64,000 nucleotides of DNA from REEB95 sp963810055 (GTDB lineage: Bacteria; Pseudomonadota; Alphaproteobacteria; ATCC43930; CGMCC-115725). The position numbers and the translations under genes were made by a program. Below are positions 1 to 9,174 of this stretch, piece by piece. Every line of letters begins with the position of its first letter. Within the stretch, counting starts at the first letter, position 1. A model generated the notes under the pieces. It worked only from the letters and a program-made list of their open reading frames with translations. It was not told the DNA's origin and searched no databases. The stretch is taken from contig CAWEME010000001.1 in the NCBI GenBank assembly GCA_963810055.1, positions 62,001-126,000 of the forward strand, read 5' to 3'.

Positions 1-23
1 GCGTGGAGGGAGGAAGATAAAAA

Positions 24-1070
24 ATGTGCAAGAAACGCCTGACGGCGGTGCTGACCGCCATGGCTTTTAGTCTCGCCGTTGGAACGGTTCTATTCTCGGC
101 AACGCTCCTGACGAGTCCCGCGGCCCACGCGGACGAACCGCTGAAGCTGCGCATCGCCTGGGCGGTGATCCCGGGCCAGCTCACCGCCGTGCTGTTCGAC
201 AACAAGGACATCCTCAAGCATTACGGCCAGAGCTATACGGTCGAACTCCAGCATTTCCGCGGCAGTACACCGGAGCTGACGGCGCTCGCCACCGGCGACA
301 TCGATCTCGCTTCTCTCGCCTTCTCCTCCTTCGGCCTCGCCATCCAGAACGCGCACATGGACGATCTGCGCGCTGTCGCCGATCTCTACCAGGACGGCAT
401 TCCGGGTTATTACTCGAGCGAATACATGGTTCGCGCCGACAGCGGCATCAAACGCGTCGAGGACCTGAAGGGCAAGATCATCGCCACCAACGCCATCGGC
501 GGCGCGGTGGACATCGCCTCGAAGGCGATGCTGCTGAAGCACGGGCTCCAGGACAAGCGCGACTACCAGGTGGTCGAGGTGGAATTTCCCAACATGCTGT
601 CGGCGATCGAGTCGAAGAAGATCGATCTCGCCACCATGATCATGCCGTTTTCGATCGAAGCCCATAAACAGGGCAATCTCAAGACCCTCTTCACCGTGGG
701 CCAGGCGATGGGCGAGGCCCAGACCACGCTGTTGACGGCGCGCGCGCCGTTCATCGCCGCGCATCGCGCCGTTCTGGTCGATTTCTTCGAGGATTGGATC
801 CGCGCGCTGCACTGGTTCTACGATCCCAAGAACCGCGACGCGGCGATCAAGATCATCGCCGATTTCACCAAAAAGCAGCCGAGCGAATATTCCGGCTGGC
901 TCTTCACCAAGAAGGACAACTTCCGCAACCTCAACGCCATGCCGAACCTGAAGGCGTTGCAGAACAATCTCCAGGTCCAGAAGCAACTGGGCTTCCTCAA
1001 CATGGATATCGACGTTGGCAAGTATTCCGACGTGTCCATCGTCACCGAAGCCGCCAAAAGGCTGCACTGA
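24..1070 (+). CDS. ABC transporter substrate-binding protein (NMT1/SsuA-type)
   Basis: Periplasmic binding protein of 348 residues for an ABC importer of the nitrate/sulfonate/pyrimidine-precursor class. Residues 1-37 form a Sec signal peptide (CKKR basic start, hydrophobic core, cleavage after SPAAHA). The mature part has the type II binding-protein pattern: LRIAWAVIPGQ at its start, a TGDIDLASLAFSS loop, and a central VEDLKGKIIATN segment typical of SsuA/THI5 proteins. A GAGGAAG ribosome site precedes the ATG. The ATPase and two permeases follow in one operon. The substrate cannot be read from sequence; sulfonate, nitrate or a thiamine precursor are all possible. Confidence 0.88.
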   Translation: MCKKRLTAVLTAMAFSLAVGTVLFSATLLTSPAAHADEPLKLRIAWAVIPGQLTAVLFDNKDILKHYGQSYTVELQHFRGSTPELTALATGDIDLASLAFSSFGLAIQNAHMDDLRAVADLYQDGIPGYYSSEYMVRADSGIKRVEDLKGKIIATNAIGGAVDIASKAMLLKHGLQDKRDYQVVEVEFPNMLSAIESKKIDLATMIMPFSIEAHKQGNLKTLFTVGQAMGEAQTTLLTARAPFIAAHRAVLVDFFEDWIRALHWFYDPKNRDAAIKIIADFTKKQPSEYSGWLFTKKDNFRNLNAMPNLKALQNNLQVQKQLGFLNMDIDVGKYSDVSIVTEAAKRLH

Positions 1071-1075
1071 CCGAC

Positions 1076-1885
1076 ATGGATGGCACCAGAATGTCGACCG
1101 GTATCCAATTTAAGACGGTAAACCACACCTACCGTCCGCCGCGCGGCAAGCCGGTGCTGGCGCTGGAAGGCGTCTCGCTCGAGGTCAAGGACCGCGAATT
1201 CCTGGCGCTGCTTGGCCCTTCGGGCTGCGGCAAGAGTACCTTGCTCTATCTTCTCGGCGGTTTCCTGCCGGTCGAAAGCGGCGAAATCTCGGTCGGCGGC
1301 AAGAAGGTGCATGGTCCCGGCCCGGACCGCGGCATCGTGTTCCAGCACTTCGCGCTCTTTCCTTGGAAGACGGTGCGGCAGAACGTGCTCTATGGCCTCG
1401 AGAAGCAACATGTGCCGAAGCTCGAGCGAGCGCGCCGCGCCCAGGCGATGATCGAGCTGGTGCATTTGAACGGATTCGAGGACAGCTATCCCTCGCAGCT
1501 TTCGGGCGGCATGAAGCAGCGCGTGGCGATCGCGCGCACGCTCGCGGTGGAACCCGAAATCCTGCTGATGGATGAGCCCTTCGGCGCGCTCGACGCGCAG
1601 ACCCGCGCGCTGATGCACGAGGAGTTGCTGGCCATCATGCGGCGCGCGCCCAAGACGGTGGTGTTCGTCACCCATGACGTGCGCGAGGCGGTTTATCTCG
1701 CCGACCGCGTAGCGGTGATGTCGGCGCGGCCGGGACGGATCAAGGAGATCGTCGACACCAAGCTGCCCGGCGGCGTCAACCCCGAAGTCCAGCAGAGTCC
1801 GGAATTCGCCCAGAAGGTCGAGCATCTCTGGCAATTGGTGCGCGACGAGGCGATCAAGGCCCAAGCCCAGGCCGGACGCGGATGA
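1076..1885 (+). CDS. ABC transporter ATP-binding protein
   Basis: Cytoplasmic ATPase of the importer encoded by the neighbouring genes. It contains the Walker A GPSGCGKST, a Q-loop region (GIVFQHFALFPWKTV), the signature LSGGMKQR, Walker B ILLMDEPFGALD and the switch VFVTHDVREAV, in the order of SsuB/TauB-type proteins. About 269 residues if started at 1076; an in-frame ATG at 1091 gives 264 residues and neither has a strong ribosome site. The open frame extends further upstream but that part is antisense-like and overlaps the binding-protein gene. Its stop overlaps the permease start (ATGA), so the two are translationally coupled. Confidence 0.92.
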   Translation: MDGTRMSTGIQFKTVNHTYRPPRGKPVLALEGVSLEVKDREFLALLGPSGCGKSTLLYLLGGFLPVESGEISVGGKKVHGPGPDRGIVFQHFALFPWKTVRQNVLYGLEKQHVPKLERARRAQAMIELVHLNGFEDSYPSQLSGGMKQRVAIARTLAVEPEILLMDEPFGALDAQTRALMHEELLAIMRRAPKTVVFVTHDVREAVYLADRVAVMSARPGRIKEIVDTKLPGGVNPEVQQSPEFAQKVEHLWQLVRDEAIKAQAQAGRG

Positions 1886-2628
1886 TCTTCCGTTTTCTCA
1901 TCCGCATCTTCCCCCTGGTTCTGCTCGCGGGCCTGTGGGAGATCGCGCCGCGCATCGGCTTGGTCAATCCCGAGGTGCTGCCGCCGGCAAGCGCGGTGGC
2001 GAGCGCCTGGTACGGCCTGCTCATGTCGGGCGATCTCGTCACCAACGGCGTCTCTTCGCTCATCAACGTCTCAGCTGGCCTCGCGCTCGGGATCGTCGTC
2101 GGCATAGCGGCGGGCGTGCTGATGGCGTGGTATCCGGTGGTCGACGCGTTGGTCAGTCCCTTGATGAAAAGCCTTTATCCGATGCCGAAATCCGCGCTCA
2201 TCCCGGTGATGATCCTGTGGTTCGGATTGGGCGCCGGCTCCAAGATCGCGTCCATATTCATGGGCTGTCTCTTGCCGGTGGTGTTGAGCTCCTATAACGG
2301 CGCGCGCGGCGTGGAACAGACCCTGATCTGGTCGGCGCTGGGATTGGGCGCCTCGCGCCGGCGCGTGCTGTGGGAGGTGGTGGTACCCGGCGCGCTGCCC
2401 GAGATCATGGCCGGCATCCGCAACGCGCTGGCGATATCCTTCATCCTGCTGGTGAGTTCGGAGTTCCTGGTCGGCCAGCGCGGCCTGGGCTATCTCATCT
2501 CCTTCCTCGGCGACGGCGGCGTCTACGACGCCATGTTCGCCGCCGTGCTGACGGTTTCGGCGTTCGGCTTCTTCGCCGACCGCATCTATCTCTATTTCAT
2601 GCAGCGCACGCTGCGTTGGCGCGAATGA
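1882..2628 (+). CDS. ABC transporter permease 1 (SsuC/TauC-like)
   Basis: Inner-membrane permease of 248 residues with about six hydrophobic helices (first at FLIRIFPLVLLAGLWEIAP). The BPD_transp_1 coupling loop is visible as SALGLGASRRRVLWEVVVPGALPEIMAGIRNAL, shown here as its key part, with the EAA-type glycine. The start ATG overlaps the ATPase stop and its own stop overlaps the next permease start, both by ATGA. Two permease genes side by side suggest a heterodimeric channel, which is less common for this family than a single permease. Confidence 0.9.
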   Translation: MIFRFLIRIFPLVLLAGLWEIAPRIGLVNPEVLPPASAVASAWYGLLMSGDLVTNGVSSLINVSAGLALGIVVGIAAGVLMAWYPVVDALVSPLMKSLYPMPKSALIPVMILWFGLGAGSKIASIFMGCLLPVVLSSYNGARGVEQTLIWSALGLGASRRRVLWEVVVPGALPEIMAGIRNALAISFILLVSSEFLVGQRGLGYLISFLGDGGVYDAMFAAVLTVSAFGFFADRIYLYFMQRTLRWRE

Positions 2629-3416
2629 GCGAGAATTCCGGACGTTCCGCCCGCGAATATGGGCTGATGGCGCTGCGCGTCTTCTCGATCGCGGCGGTGC
2701 TCGGCGCCTGGCAGATCACCGCCATGGCGCATGTCTTCTCCGATTTCCTGCTGCCGTCGCTGAGCGAGGTGCTGCTGCGGCTCTACCGCGATCTGGTTTC
2801 GGGCGATCTGATCCGCGGCATCGAGCTGACGCTGATCCGCACCTTCATCGGCTTTATGATCGCGGCGGCGGGGGGCGTGGTCATCGGCGTCGCCATCGCG
2901 CGCATTCCGGTGGCGCGCTGGTTCTTCGATCCGCTGGTCTCGGTCGGGTTGCCCATGCCCAAGGTCGCCTTCCTGCCGATCTTCATGCTGTGGTTCGGCG
3001 TGTTCGACGTCTCGAAGGTGCTGATGATCGCCTTTTCCTCGATCTTCCCGGTGATCGTCGAATCCTGGGCCGGAACGCAGAACATCGACAAATACATGTC
3101 GTGGTCGGCGATGAGCCTGGGCGTAGGCCCACGGCGGTTCTTGTGGGAGATCGCGCTGCCGGCGGCGCTGCCGCAGGTCTTCACCGGGCTTCAGGTTGCG
3201 CTGCCGATTTCGCTCATCGTCGCCATCATCTGCGAGATGCAGATGGGCGGGCAGGGGCTCGGCGGCTCGATCATGACCGACATGCGCTTCGCCGATTCGC
3301 CGGGCGTGTTCTCCGGCATCGTCGCTATCGCCTTGGTCGGCATGGTGCTGGTCAAGGCGATGGAGCTGGTGCGCCGCCGCCTGCTGATCTGGCACCAGGA
3401 GACGCAGGCGGAGTGA
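2625..3416 (+). CDS. ABC transporter permease 2 (SsuC/TauC-like)
   Basis: Second permease, 263 residues when started at the ATG overlapping the preceding stop (ATGA). The longer open frame upstream of 2625 overlaps permease 1 in another frame and is not real. Multiple membrane helices and an EAA loop (SLGVGPRRFLWEIALPAALP) are seen, and the C-terminus is basic (ELVRRRLLIWHQ). It probably pairs with permease 1. It ends the operon; the next gene converges on it from the other strand about 16 bases away. Confidence 0.9.
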   Translation: MSENSGRSAREYGLMALRVFSIAAVLGAWQITAMAHVFSDFLLPSLSEVLLRLYRDLVSGDLIRGIELTLIRTFIGFMIAAAGGVVIGVAIARIPVARWFFDPLVSVGLPMPKVAFLPIFMLWFGVFDVSKVLMIAFSSIFPVIVESWAGTQNIDKYMSWSAMSLGVGPRRFLWEIALPAALPQVFTGLQVALPISLIVAIICEMQMGGQGLGGSIMTDMRFADSPGVFSGIVAIALVGMVLVKAMELVRRRLLIWHQETQAE

Positions 3417-3432
3417 AGCCGCTTTACGGCTC

Positions 3433-4355
3433 CTAGCCCAGCACCGCGCCCGGCTTCTATCCCCGCCTCGCCGGCGGGGATTTTCTTGTCCTCGTCGAAG
3501 CGGCAGCGCCGCACCTCGATGAAGCCGCCTTGCGCATAGACCGAAAAGCCTTCCGGCCCGGAGGCCGTGACCTGGCCGAGGCGCAAGCCCTTGATCGTGC
3601 CGAAACTGCGGGCGAGCTTCTTGCGCGCGTCGAACAGATGCAGCCGCTTGCCCTTGAAACTGGTCCAGGCGCCGGGCGCGGGATCGCAGCCGCGGATCAG
3701 GTCGTAGATGCGGTCGATCGGGCCGGCCCAGTTGATGCGCGATTCCGCCTGGCGCACCCAGCCTTCATAGGTCGCCTGGGTTTCGTCCTGCGGGGTCTCG
3801 CGGGCCTTGCCCTTGACCACCGCCTCCGCCGCCTCGATCAGCCCGGCCACGCCCATGTGGAAGATCTTGTCGAAATAGAGCGAACCCACGGTGTCGTCGG
3901 GGCCGATCTCGACCTCGCGCTGCAAAATCATCGGTCCTTCGTCGAGCCCGTCGACCGGCCGCAGGATGGTGAAGCCGGTCTTGGTCTCGCCGTTGATGAC
4001 CGCCCAGTTGATCGCCGCCGGGCCGCGATGCTTGGGCAACAGCGAAGGATGGAACAGCAGCATGCCGTGCTTCGGAATCCGGATGAAGGATTGCGGCAGG
4101 AACTGGGTGACGAAGGCGAGAATGCCGATATCGGCCTTGAGGCTTTTGAGCGCCTCCGGCGCCTCGGTGGCGGAATAGCTCTGGAACTGGAACACCGGCA
4201 GATGCTTTTCGACCGCGGCGAGCTTCAGCGGATCGGGCTTGACGCCGGGCGTGTCGGGCAGCGACGAAGACCCCGGCGACGTCGTCGCCGCGGCCGATAA
4301 ACGCCTCCAGCACGGCCTTGCCGAAGGCCTGCTGGCCGATGATCACCACCCGCAT
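3433..4355 (-). CDS. Formyltransferase-family protein, 10-formyl-THF hydrolase-like (frameshifted)
   Basis: Resembles the N-terminal formyl-tetrahydrofolate hydrolase domain of ALDH1L1 more than Fmt: HPSLLPKHRGPAAINW (formyltransferase His and substrate loop), VDGLDEGPMILQ with the catalytic Asp, and a C-terminal domain containing IRGCDPAPGAW. The start MRVVIIGQQAFGKAV is at 4355 after a GGGGGAG ribosome site. The first ~31 residues are in one frame and the rest in another; a one-base indel near 4262-4268 rejoins VAGVFVA to PDTPGVKPDPL. A second one-base insertion near 3446 would give the natural end AGAVLG and a TAG at 3433. Stand-alone versions may release formate from 10-formyl-THF or formylate sugars; the substrate is not shown. 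Confidence 0.75.
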
Positions 4356-4394
4356 CAAACTCCCCCGAACCCCCGAATCAAGCGACAAGATTTA

Positions 4395-5108
4395 TCACGC
4401 GCGGGCGGCCGCGCTCAAATTAAAGCCGTCGGCGAGGCGCGAAAATGTCTCATGCGGCGCGTTCCAGCTTGATAGCCGGGGCAGGGCCAGGAGCTCGGTT
4501 CCCCGGGTGAAGCGCGCGAGACTTTGCACCGTGTCGGCCAGGGCGGGGCCGCTATCCGGGCTTTCGCAAACCACCACCGCCCTCGGGGTCAGGCGCCGTC
4601 CGCGCAGCGCCGCGAGCGCGGTCAAGGCGTGGCTCTGCGCGCCGAGATAGCTGCCGGATACCAGCAAGACGGGAATCCCGAGCTCGGCCATCCAGTCGAG
4701 AACGGTGTGTTTCTCCGCGAGCGGCGACATGACGCCGCCGACGCCCTCGATCAGCAGATCGTCCGGCCCATCGATCGCGGCGGCGACGGCATCGCGGCAG
4801 AATTTCACCAGCGCGGCGAAATCGACATTCTTGCCCTCCCGCTTCGCCGCCATGTCGGGCGCCAGCGGCGCGCGGAAGCGCCAGGGCGAAATGCGATCGA
4901 GCTCGGCCGGCACGACGCTCGCGGCCGAGCGCCGTCAGCAGCCGGCCGGGGTCGCTTTCCGCGCATGCGCGATGCGTCGAAACCGCTGGCCAGCGGCTTG
5001 AGCGCCGCGACTGGCCGCACGCGGCGGCGGAGTTCGGCGACGACGCCGCAGGTAACGAAGCTCTTGCCGATATCGGTTCCGGTGCGCGGTGACGAAAAGC
5101 GCGCTCAT
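4395..5108 (-). CDS. bioD: Dethiobiotin synthetase BioD (frameshifted)
   Basis: ATP-dependent closure of the ureido ring, the step before biotin synthase. Starts MSALFVTA at 5108; after one extra base the P-loop reads TGTDIGKSFVTCG, then RPVAALKPLASGFDA. Two or three further one-base indels near 4925-4990 are needed to reach AELDRISPWRFRAPLAPDMA and the intact C-terminal half DDLLIEGVGGVMSP (the Mg/substrate loop). Length after repair is about 235 residues, normal for BioD. The start overlaps the likely stop of bioF (ATGA), so the two are coupled. The indels look like sequence errors because every motif residue is kept. Confidence 0.85.
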
Positions 5109-6267
5109 GCGACAGGACGACAGGCCGCGAACCAGCGCGGCAAGCCGTCAGGATCGCATCGTCCGGATGAAGCGCGGTGAAAGTCAGACGCAGCCGCGCC
5201 GTGCCCTCGGGCACGGTGGGCGGGCGGATGGCGACGGCGAGAAATCCCGCGCGCTCCAGCATCCGGGCCGCTTCGAGCGCGCGCGCAGTCTCTCGCCAGT
5301 ATGACCGGGACGATCGGGCTTTGCGCCTGCGTCGAGCCCGGCGGCCGCGGTGAAGGCGCGGGCCTTGATCAGCGGCGCCGCGACCAGATCGCGGCCGCGC
5401 GCGATGATGTCGAGCGCGGCGATCGCGCCGGCCACGAGGCGGGCGGCAATCCGGTGGAGTAGACGAAGCTGCGCGCCCGGTTCTTGACCAGATCGACGAC
5501 ATCGCGCGAGGCGCAGAGATAGCCGCCATAGCCGCCGGCCGCCTTGCTGAGCGTGCCCATCTGCAACGGCACTTCGGCCTCCGTGTCATGGGCGAAGGCC
5601 GAGCCGCGTCCGCCGCCGATCACGCCCAGCCCGTGCGCGTCATCGGCCAGCAGCCAGGCATCGTAGCGTTTGGCAAGCTCGCCGAGTTCGGGCAGCGGCG
5701 CGAGATCGCCATCCATCGAGAACACGCCGTCGGTGGCGATGAGCGCGTGCCCGTGCCGCTTGCGGTGTTCCTGCGAGCAAGGCTCGCCGCATGGGCGAGA
5801 TCGTTGTGGCGGTAAGCCTGCAGATTGGCGCCGCGACAGCTGCGCGCCCGGCCCAGAGACAGGCATGGGAGAGTTCATCCACCAGCACGAGATCGTCCTC
5901 GCCGATGAGCGCCGGGATGATGCCGGTATTGGCGAGATAGCCCGAGCCGAAGACGCAAGCCGCCTCCGTGCCCTTGAGCCGCGGCGAGCCGCGATTCCAG
6001 CTCGGCGTAAAGCGGATGGTTGCCGGTGATCAGCCGCGAGGCGCCGGCGCCCACGCCGAAGCGGCGGATCGCCTCGATCGCGGCCTCTTTCACCTCCGGA
6101 TGCTGGCTCAGATTGAGATAATCGTTGCAGGAGAAGGACAGCGAGCCGCTTGCCGTTGCGCATGACGCAATGCCGTCCTCGCGCGCGGTCTCGGCCAGGC
6201 GGCGGCGCAATTGCCGGGCTTCGAGCGATGCCAGCTTTTCGGCGGCGAAACTGTCGAGCGAGGGCAA
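5105..6267 (-). CDS. bioF: 8-amino-7-oxononanoate synthase BioF (frameshifted)
   Basis: PLP enzyme that condenses pimeloyl-thioester with alanine. Recognisable pieces in different frames: LPSLDSFAAEKLASLEARQLRR, FSCNDYLNLSQHPEV, GVGAGASRLITGNHPLYAELE, LLADDAHGLGVIGGG, and the PLP-lysine motif MGTLSKAAGGYGGY. Several single-base indels separate them. No ATG lies in the expected place; a TTG at 6267 just before the first conserved segment is the best start visible, but an indel could hide another. It leads the leftward bioF-bioD pair and is divergent from bioB. Confidence 0.85.
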
Positions 6268-6359
6268 GGTTGAGGCTTCCGCTTGACGGGGTGGGGGATG
6301 TAGCGTTACGCCCGGGCTCGCGCGAAAGCAAGGCTCAATCACCCACCGGTGGGAAGTGG
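6268..6359. promoter_or_regulatory. Divergent bioF / bioB promoter region with a perfect palindrome
   Basis: The 92 bases between the two biotin gene pairs must hold both promoters. They include a perfect 12-base palindrome CCCACCGGTGGG at 6342-6353, ending seven bases before the bioB ATG, and a smaller one GCGTTACGC at 6303-6311. No BioR box of the TTATnnATAA kind is seen. Either palindrome could be an operator; this is inference, and the surrounding sequence has many indels, so single bases here are not certain. Confidence 0.35.
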
Positions 6360-7343
6360 ATGACCGCCGACGGCATAGACAGCGATATCCGGCACGATTG
6401 GACGGCGCGAGCAGGTTCGGGCGCTGTTCGACCTGCCCTTCCCCGAGCTGGTGTTCCGCGCCCAGGTCGCGCACCGCCGCCATTTCGATCCGAACGCAGG
6501 TGCAGCTCTCGACCCTGCTGTCGATCAAGACCGGCGGCTGTCCCGAGGACTGCGCCTATTGCCCGCAAAGCGCGCATTACGACACCGGCGTCGAGGCCGA
6601 CGAAGCTGATGGAGCTGCGACGCCGTGCTGCGCCGAGGCGCGACGCCGCCAAGGCGCGGGCGCGCCGCGCTTCTGCATGGGCGCGGCCTGGCGCGAGCCC
6701 AAGGACCGCGATCTCGAACGGTCTGCGACCATGGTCGCGGGCGTGAAGGCGCTGGGGCTCGAGACCTGCGCCACCCTCGGCATGCTCACGCGGAGCCAGG
6801 CGCGGCGGCTCAAAGCGGCCGGGCTCGATTACTACAACCACAATCTCGACACCTCGCCCGAATATCTACGGCGAGATCATCACCACGCGCACCTATCAGG
6901 ACCGGCTCGACACGCTCGGCCATGTGCGCGACGCCGGGATGAAGCGTGTGCTGCGGCGGCATCGTCGGCATGGGCGAGAGCCGCGACCGACCGCGTCGGC
7001 ATGATCGCCGCGCTGGCGACCTTGCCGGAGCATCCCGAGAGCGTGCCGATCAACCTGCTGGTGCGGGTCGCCGGCACGCCGCTCGGCCGAGACGCAGGCG
7101 CTCGACGCGCTCGAATTCGTGCGCACGCATCGCGGTCGCGCGCATCTGCCATGCCGGCGTCGATGGTGCGGCTGTCGGCCGGGCGCGAGGACATGAGCGA
7201 CGAAATGCAGGCGCTGTGCTTCCTCGCCGGCGCCAACTCGATCTTCTGCGGCGCGCGGCTGCTGACGACGCCCAATCCCGGCCGCGACCAGCGACCGCGC
7301 GCTGATGGACGAGCTCGGCCTGGTCGCCGATGGCGGGTCCTAG
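6360..7343 (+). CDS. bioB: Biotin synthase BioB (heavily frameshifted)
   Basis: Radical-SAM enzyme that inserts sulfur into dethiobiotin. It starts MTADGIDSDIRHDWT at 6360 and ends ELGLVADGGS-stop at 7343. The radical-SAM cluster motif GGCPEDCAYCPQS is intact, as are FCMGAAWR, the YYNHNLDTSPE loop, RLSAGREDMS and ANSIFCGARLLTTPNP. At least a dozen one-base indels break the frame, mostly insertions (for example near 6404, 6498, 6602, 6618, 6631, 6643, 6870, 6949, 6973, 7090), with a few deletions (near 6656 and 6720). Repaired length is about 320 residues, as expected. Followed three bases later by bioA. Confidence 0.87.
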
Positions 7344-7345
7344 TC

Positions 7346-8640
7346 ATGGAAGGGCTGGGACGCGACTGGCCTCCTGGCTCGAGGGCCTCGCGCATCTCTG
7401 GCTGCCCTACGCGCAGATGAAGACGGCGCCGCCGCCGCTCGCCGTGGCGCGCACCGAGGGCTGCCGCATCTATCTCGCCGACGGGCGCGAGCTGATCGAC
7501 GGCATCGCCTCGTGGTGGACCGCCTGCCACGGCTACAACCATCCGCATATTCGCGAGGCCGTCGCAGCGCCAGCTCGAGATCATGCCGCATGTGATGTTC
7601 GCCGGGCTGGCGCATGAGCCGGCGGCGACGCTGGCCGCGCCGGCTGGCGGCGCTGCTGCCGGGCGATCTCGATCACGTCTTCTTTTCGGAATCCGGCTCG
7701 GTCGCGGTCGAGGTCGCGCTCAAGATGGCGGTGCAATATTGGCTCGAACCGCGGCGCAGGGACAGCGCACCAAGTTCGCCTGCTTTCAGGGGCGGCTATC
7801 ACGGCGATACGCTGGGCGCGATGGCGGTGAGCGACACGGAGGACCGGCATGCACGGCCGCTTCGCGGGCTTGCTGCCGCCGCACATTCATCGCTCGATCT
7901 GCCGCGCGACGAAGCGAGCGCCGCAGCGGCTCGAGCGGATTCCTGCGATCGCCACGCGAGCGAGATCGCCGGCATCATCGTCGAGCCGCTGGTGCAGGGC
8001 GCGGGCGGCATGGTGTTCCACCCGCCCGCCGTGTTGCAGCGCCTGCGCGACGCGGCCGCCCGCCACGACCTGCTGCTGATCTTCGACGAGATTTTCACCG
8101 GCTTCGGCCGCACCGGCACGATGTTCGCCATGGAGGAGGCCGGGGTCGTCGCCCGACATCGTGACCTTGTCGAAGGCGCTGACCGGCGGCGCGCTGCCCC
8201 TGGCGGCGACGGTCGCCAGCCGCAGGGTCTATCGAAGGCGTTCTCGTCCGACGATCCGGCAAGCGGCGCTGATGCACGGCCCCACCTTCATGGGCAACGC
8301 GCTGGCCTGCGCCGCCGCCAACGCCTCGCTCGATCTGTTCGAGCGCGAGCCGCGCCTCGCGCAAGTGGCGGCGATCGAACGGCAGCTCGCGCGCGAGCTT
8401 GCGCCTTGCCGCGACTTGCCGGGAGTGAAGGAGGTGCGGGTCAAGGGCGCCATCGGCGTGGTCGAGCTTGGAACGCGCTCGACGATCTCGAAACCTTGCG
8501 GCAAGGCTTCGTCGATGCGGGCGTGTGGATTCGGCCTTTCGGCCGGATCGTTTATCTCGCGCCGTCCTTCACCATAGCGGAAGACGAGCTTGTGGCCCTG
8601 ACTGGGGCGGTTCGGCGCGTCCTGGCAGTCGCGCGCTTGA
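7346..8640 (+). CDS. bioA: Adenosylmethionine--8-amino-7-oxononanoate transaminase BioA (frameshifted)
   Basis: PLP aminotransferase that uses SAM as amino donor to make 7,8-diaminononanoate. Starts MEGLGRDW at 7346. Conserved pieces: LWLPYAQMKTAPPPL, ASWWTACHGYNHPHI, FFSESGSVAVEVALKMAVQYW, LIFDEIFTGFGRTGTMFA, the PLP-lysine segment VTLSKALTGGALPLAATVA, and MHGPTFMGNALACAAANASL. About ten one-base indels, mainly insertions, separate them. If one more indel lies near the end it stops at 8638-8640 (about 430 residues, the usual length); as written the last frame runs to 8708. Its 3' end overlaps the oppositely oriented gene ending at 8552. Confidence 0.86.
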
Positions 8641-9074
8641 GCGCGGTCAGTGGATTTGCGTCGATGCGCCGCGACTGGTATTGCGGGATGATGGCGCTCG
8701 CCTGGTGATGAATCATGCGCCAGCGGCCTTCTTCGCGGACGAAGATATTGGTGGCGGCCAGCGTGCCTCCCGGCAATTGCTCCTCGCACAGCACGATGGC
8801 GACATTGCCGTACAGGAAGACGCGCTCGTCGTGGCATTGAATGGGGAAGCGCTCGCCATCGTCGGTCAGGATGAGCGCGCCAGCTTTCCATCACCGCCGC
8901 GCGTCCGTGGACCCCCTCCCAGCCGGGGTGGAGGCAGAGCACCTGGGCTTCGCGCGCCCATAGCGCATCCATCGCCGCGAAATTGCGCAAGCTGAAGGCG
9001 CGGTAGAAATCGAGATTGGCCGCCAGGACCGCGTCGCTGTCGGTCAAAGTCGCGCTGGGCCGGGTTGAGGTCAT
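8552..9074 (-). CDS. SnoaL/NTF2-like small protein (frameshifted)
   Basis: A nuclear transport factor 2-like fold protein: LDFYRAFSLRNFAAMDALWA and VLCLHPGWEGVHGRAAVMESW in one frame, then after an indel near 8880-8900 the second half CEEQLPGGTLAATNIFVREE and GRWRMIHHQAS, a typical C-terminal strand pair of the SnoaL/DUF4440 group. Start at 9074 has GGAGAC upstream; an upstream ATG at 9125 lacks support. The exact C-terminus is uncertain because the frame runs antisense over the bioA 3' end. The function is unknown; such proteins bind small hydrophobic ligands or accompany oxidoreductases. Confidence 0.65.
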
Positions 9075-9174
9075 GCCGTCTCCATATGCAGAGGCTATCT
9101 TTGAGCATGAGCGCCCTTCATGCAAGGGCGTTGCCGCGCGCGGTAAAAATCAATACGACTAGGATCCTCGACGC

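Noticed and set aside
4395..8640. Programmed frameshifting or a pseudogenised biotin operon
   Set aside because: The shifts are too many, at no common slippery motif, and all catalytic residues are kept; uneven sequence quality is the simpler account.
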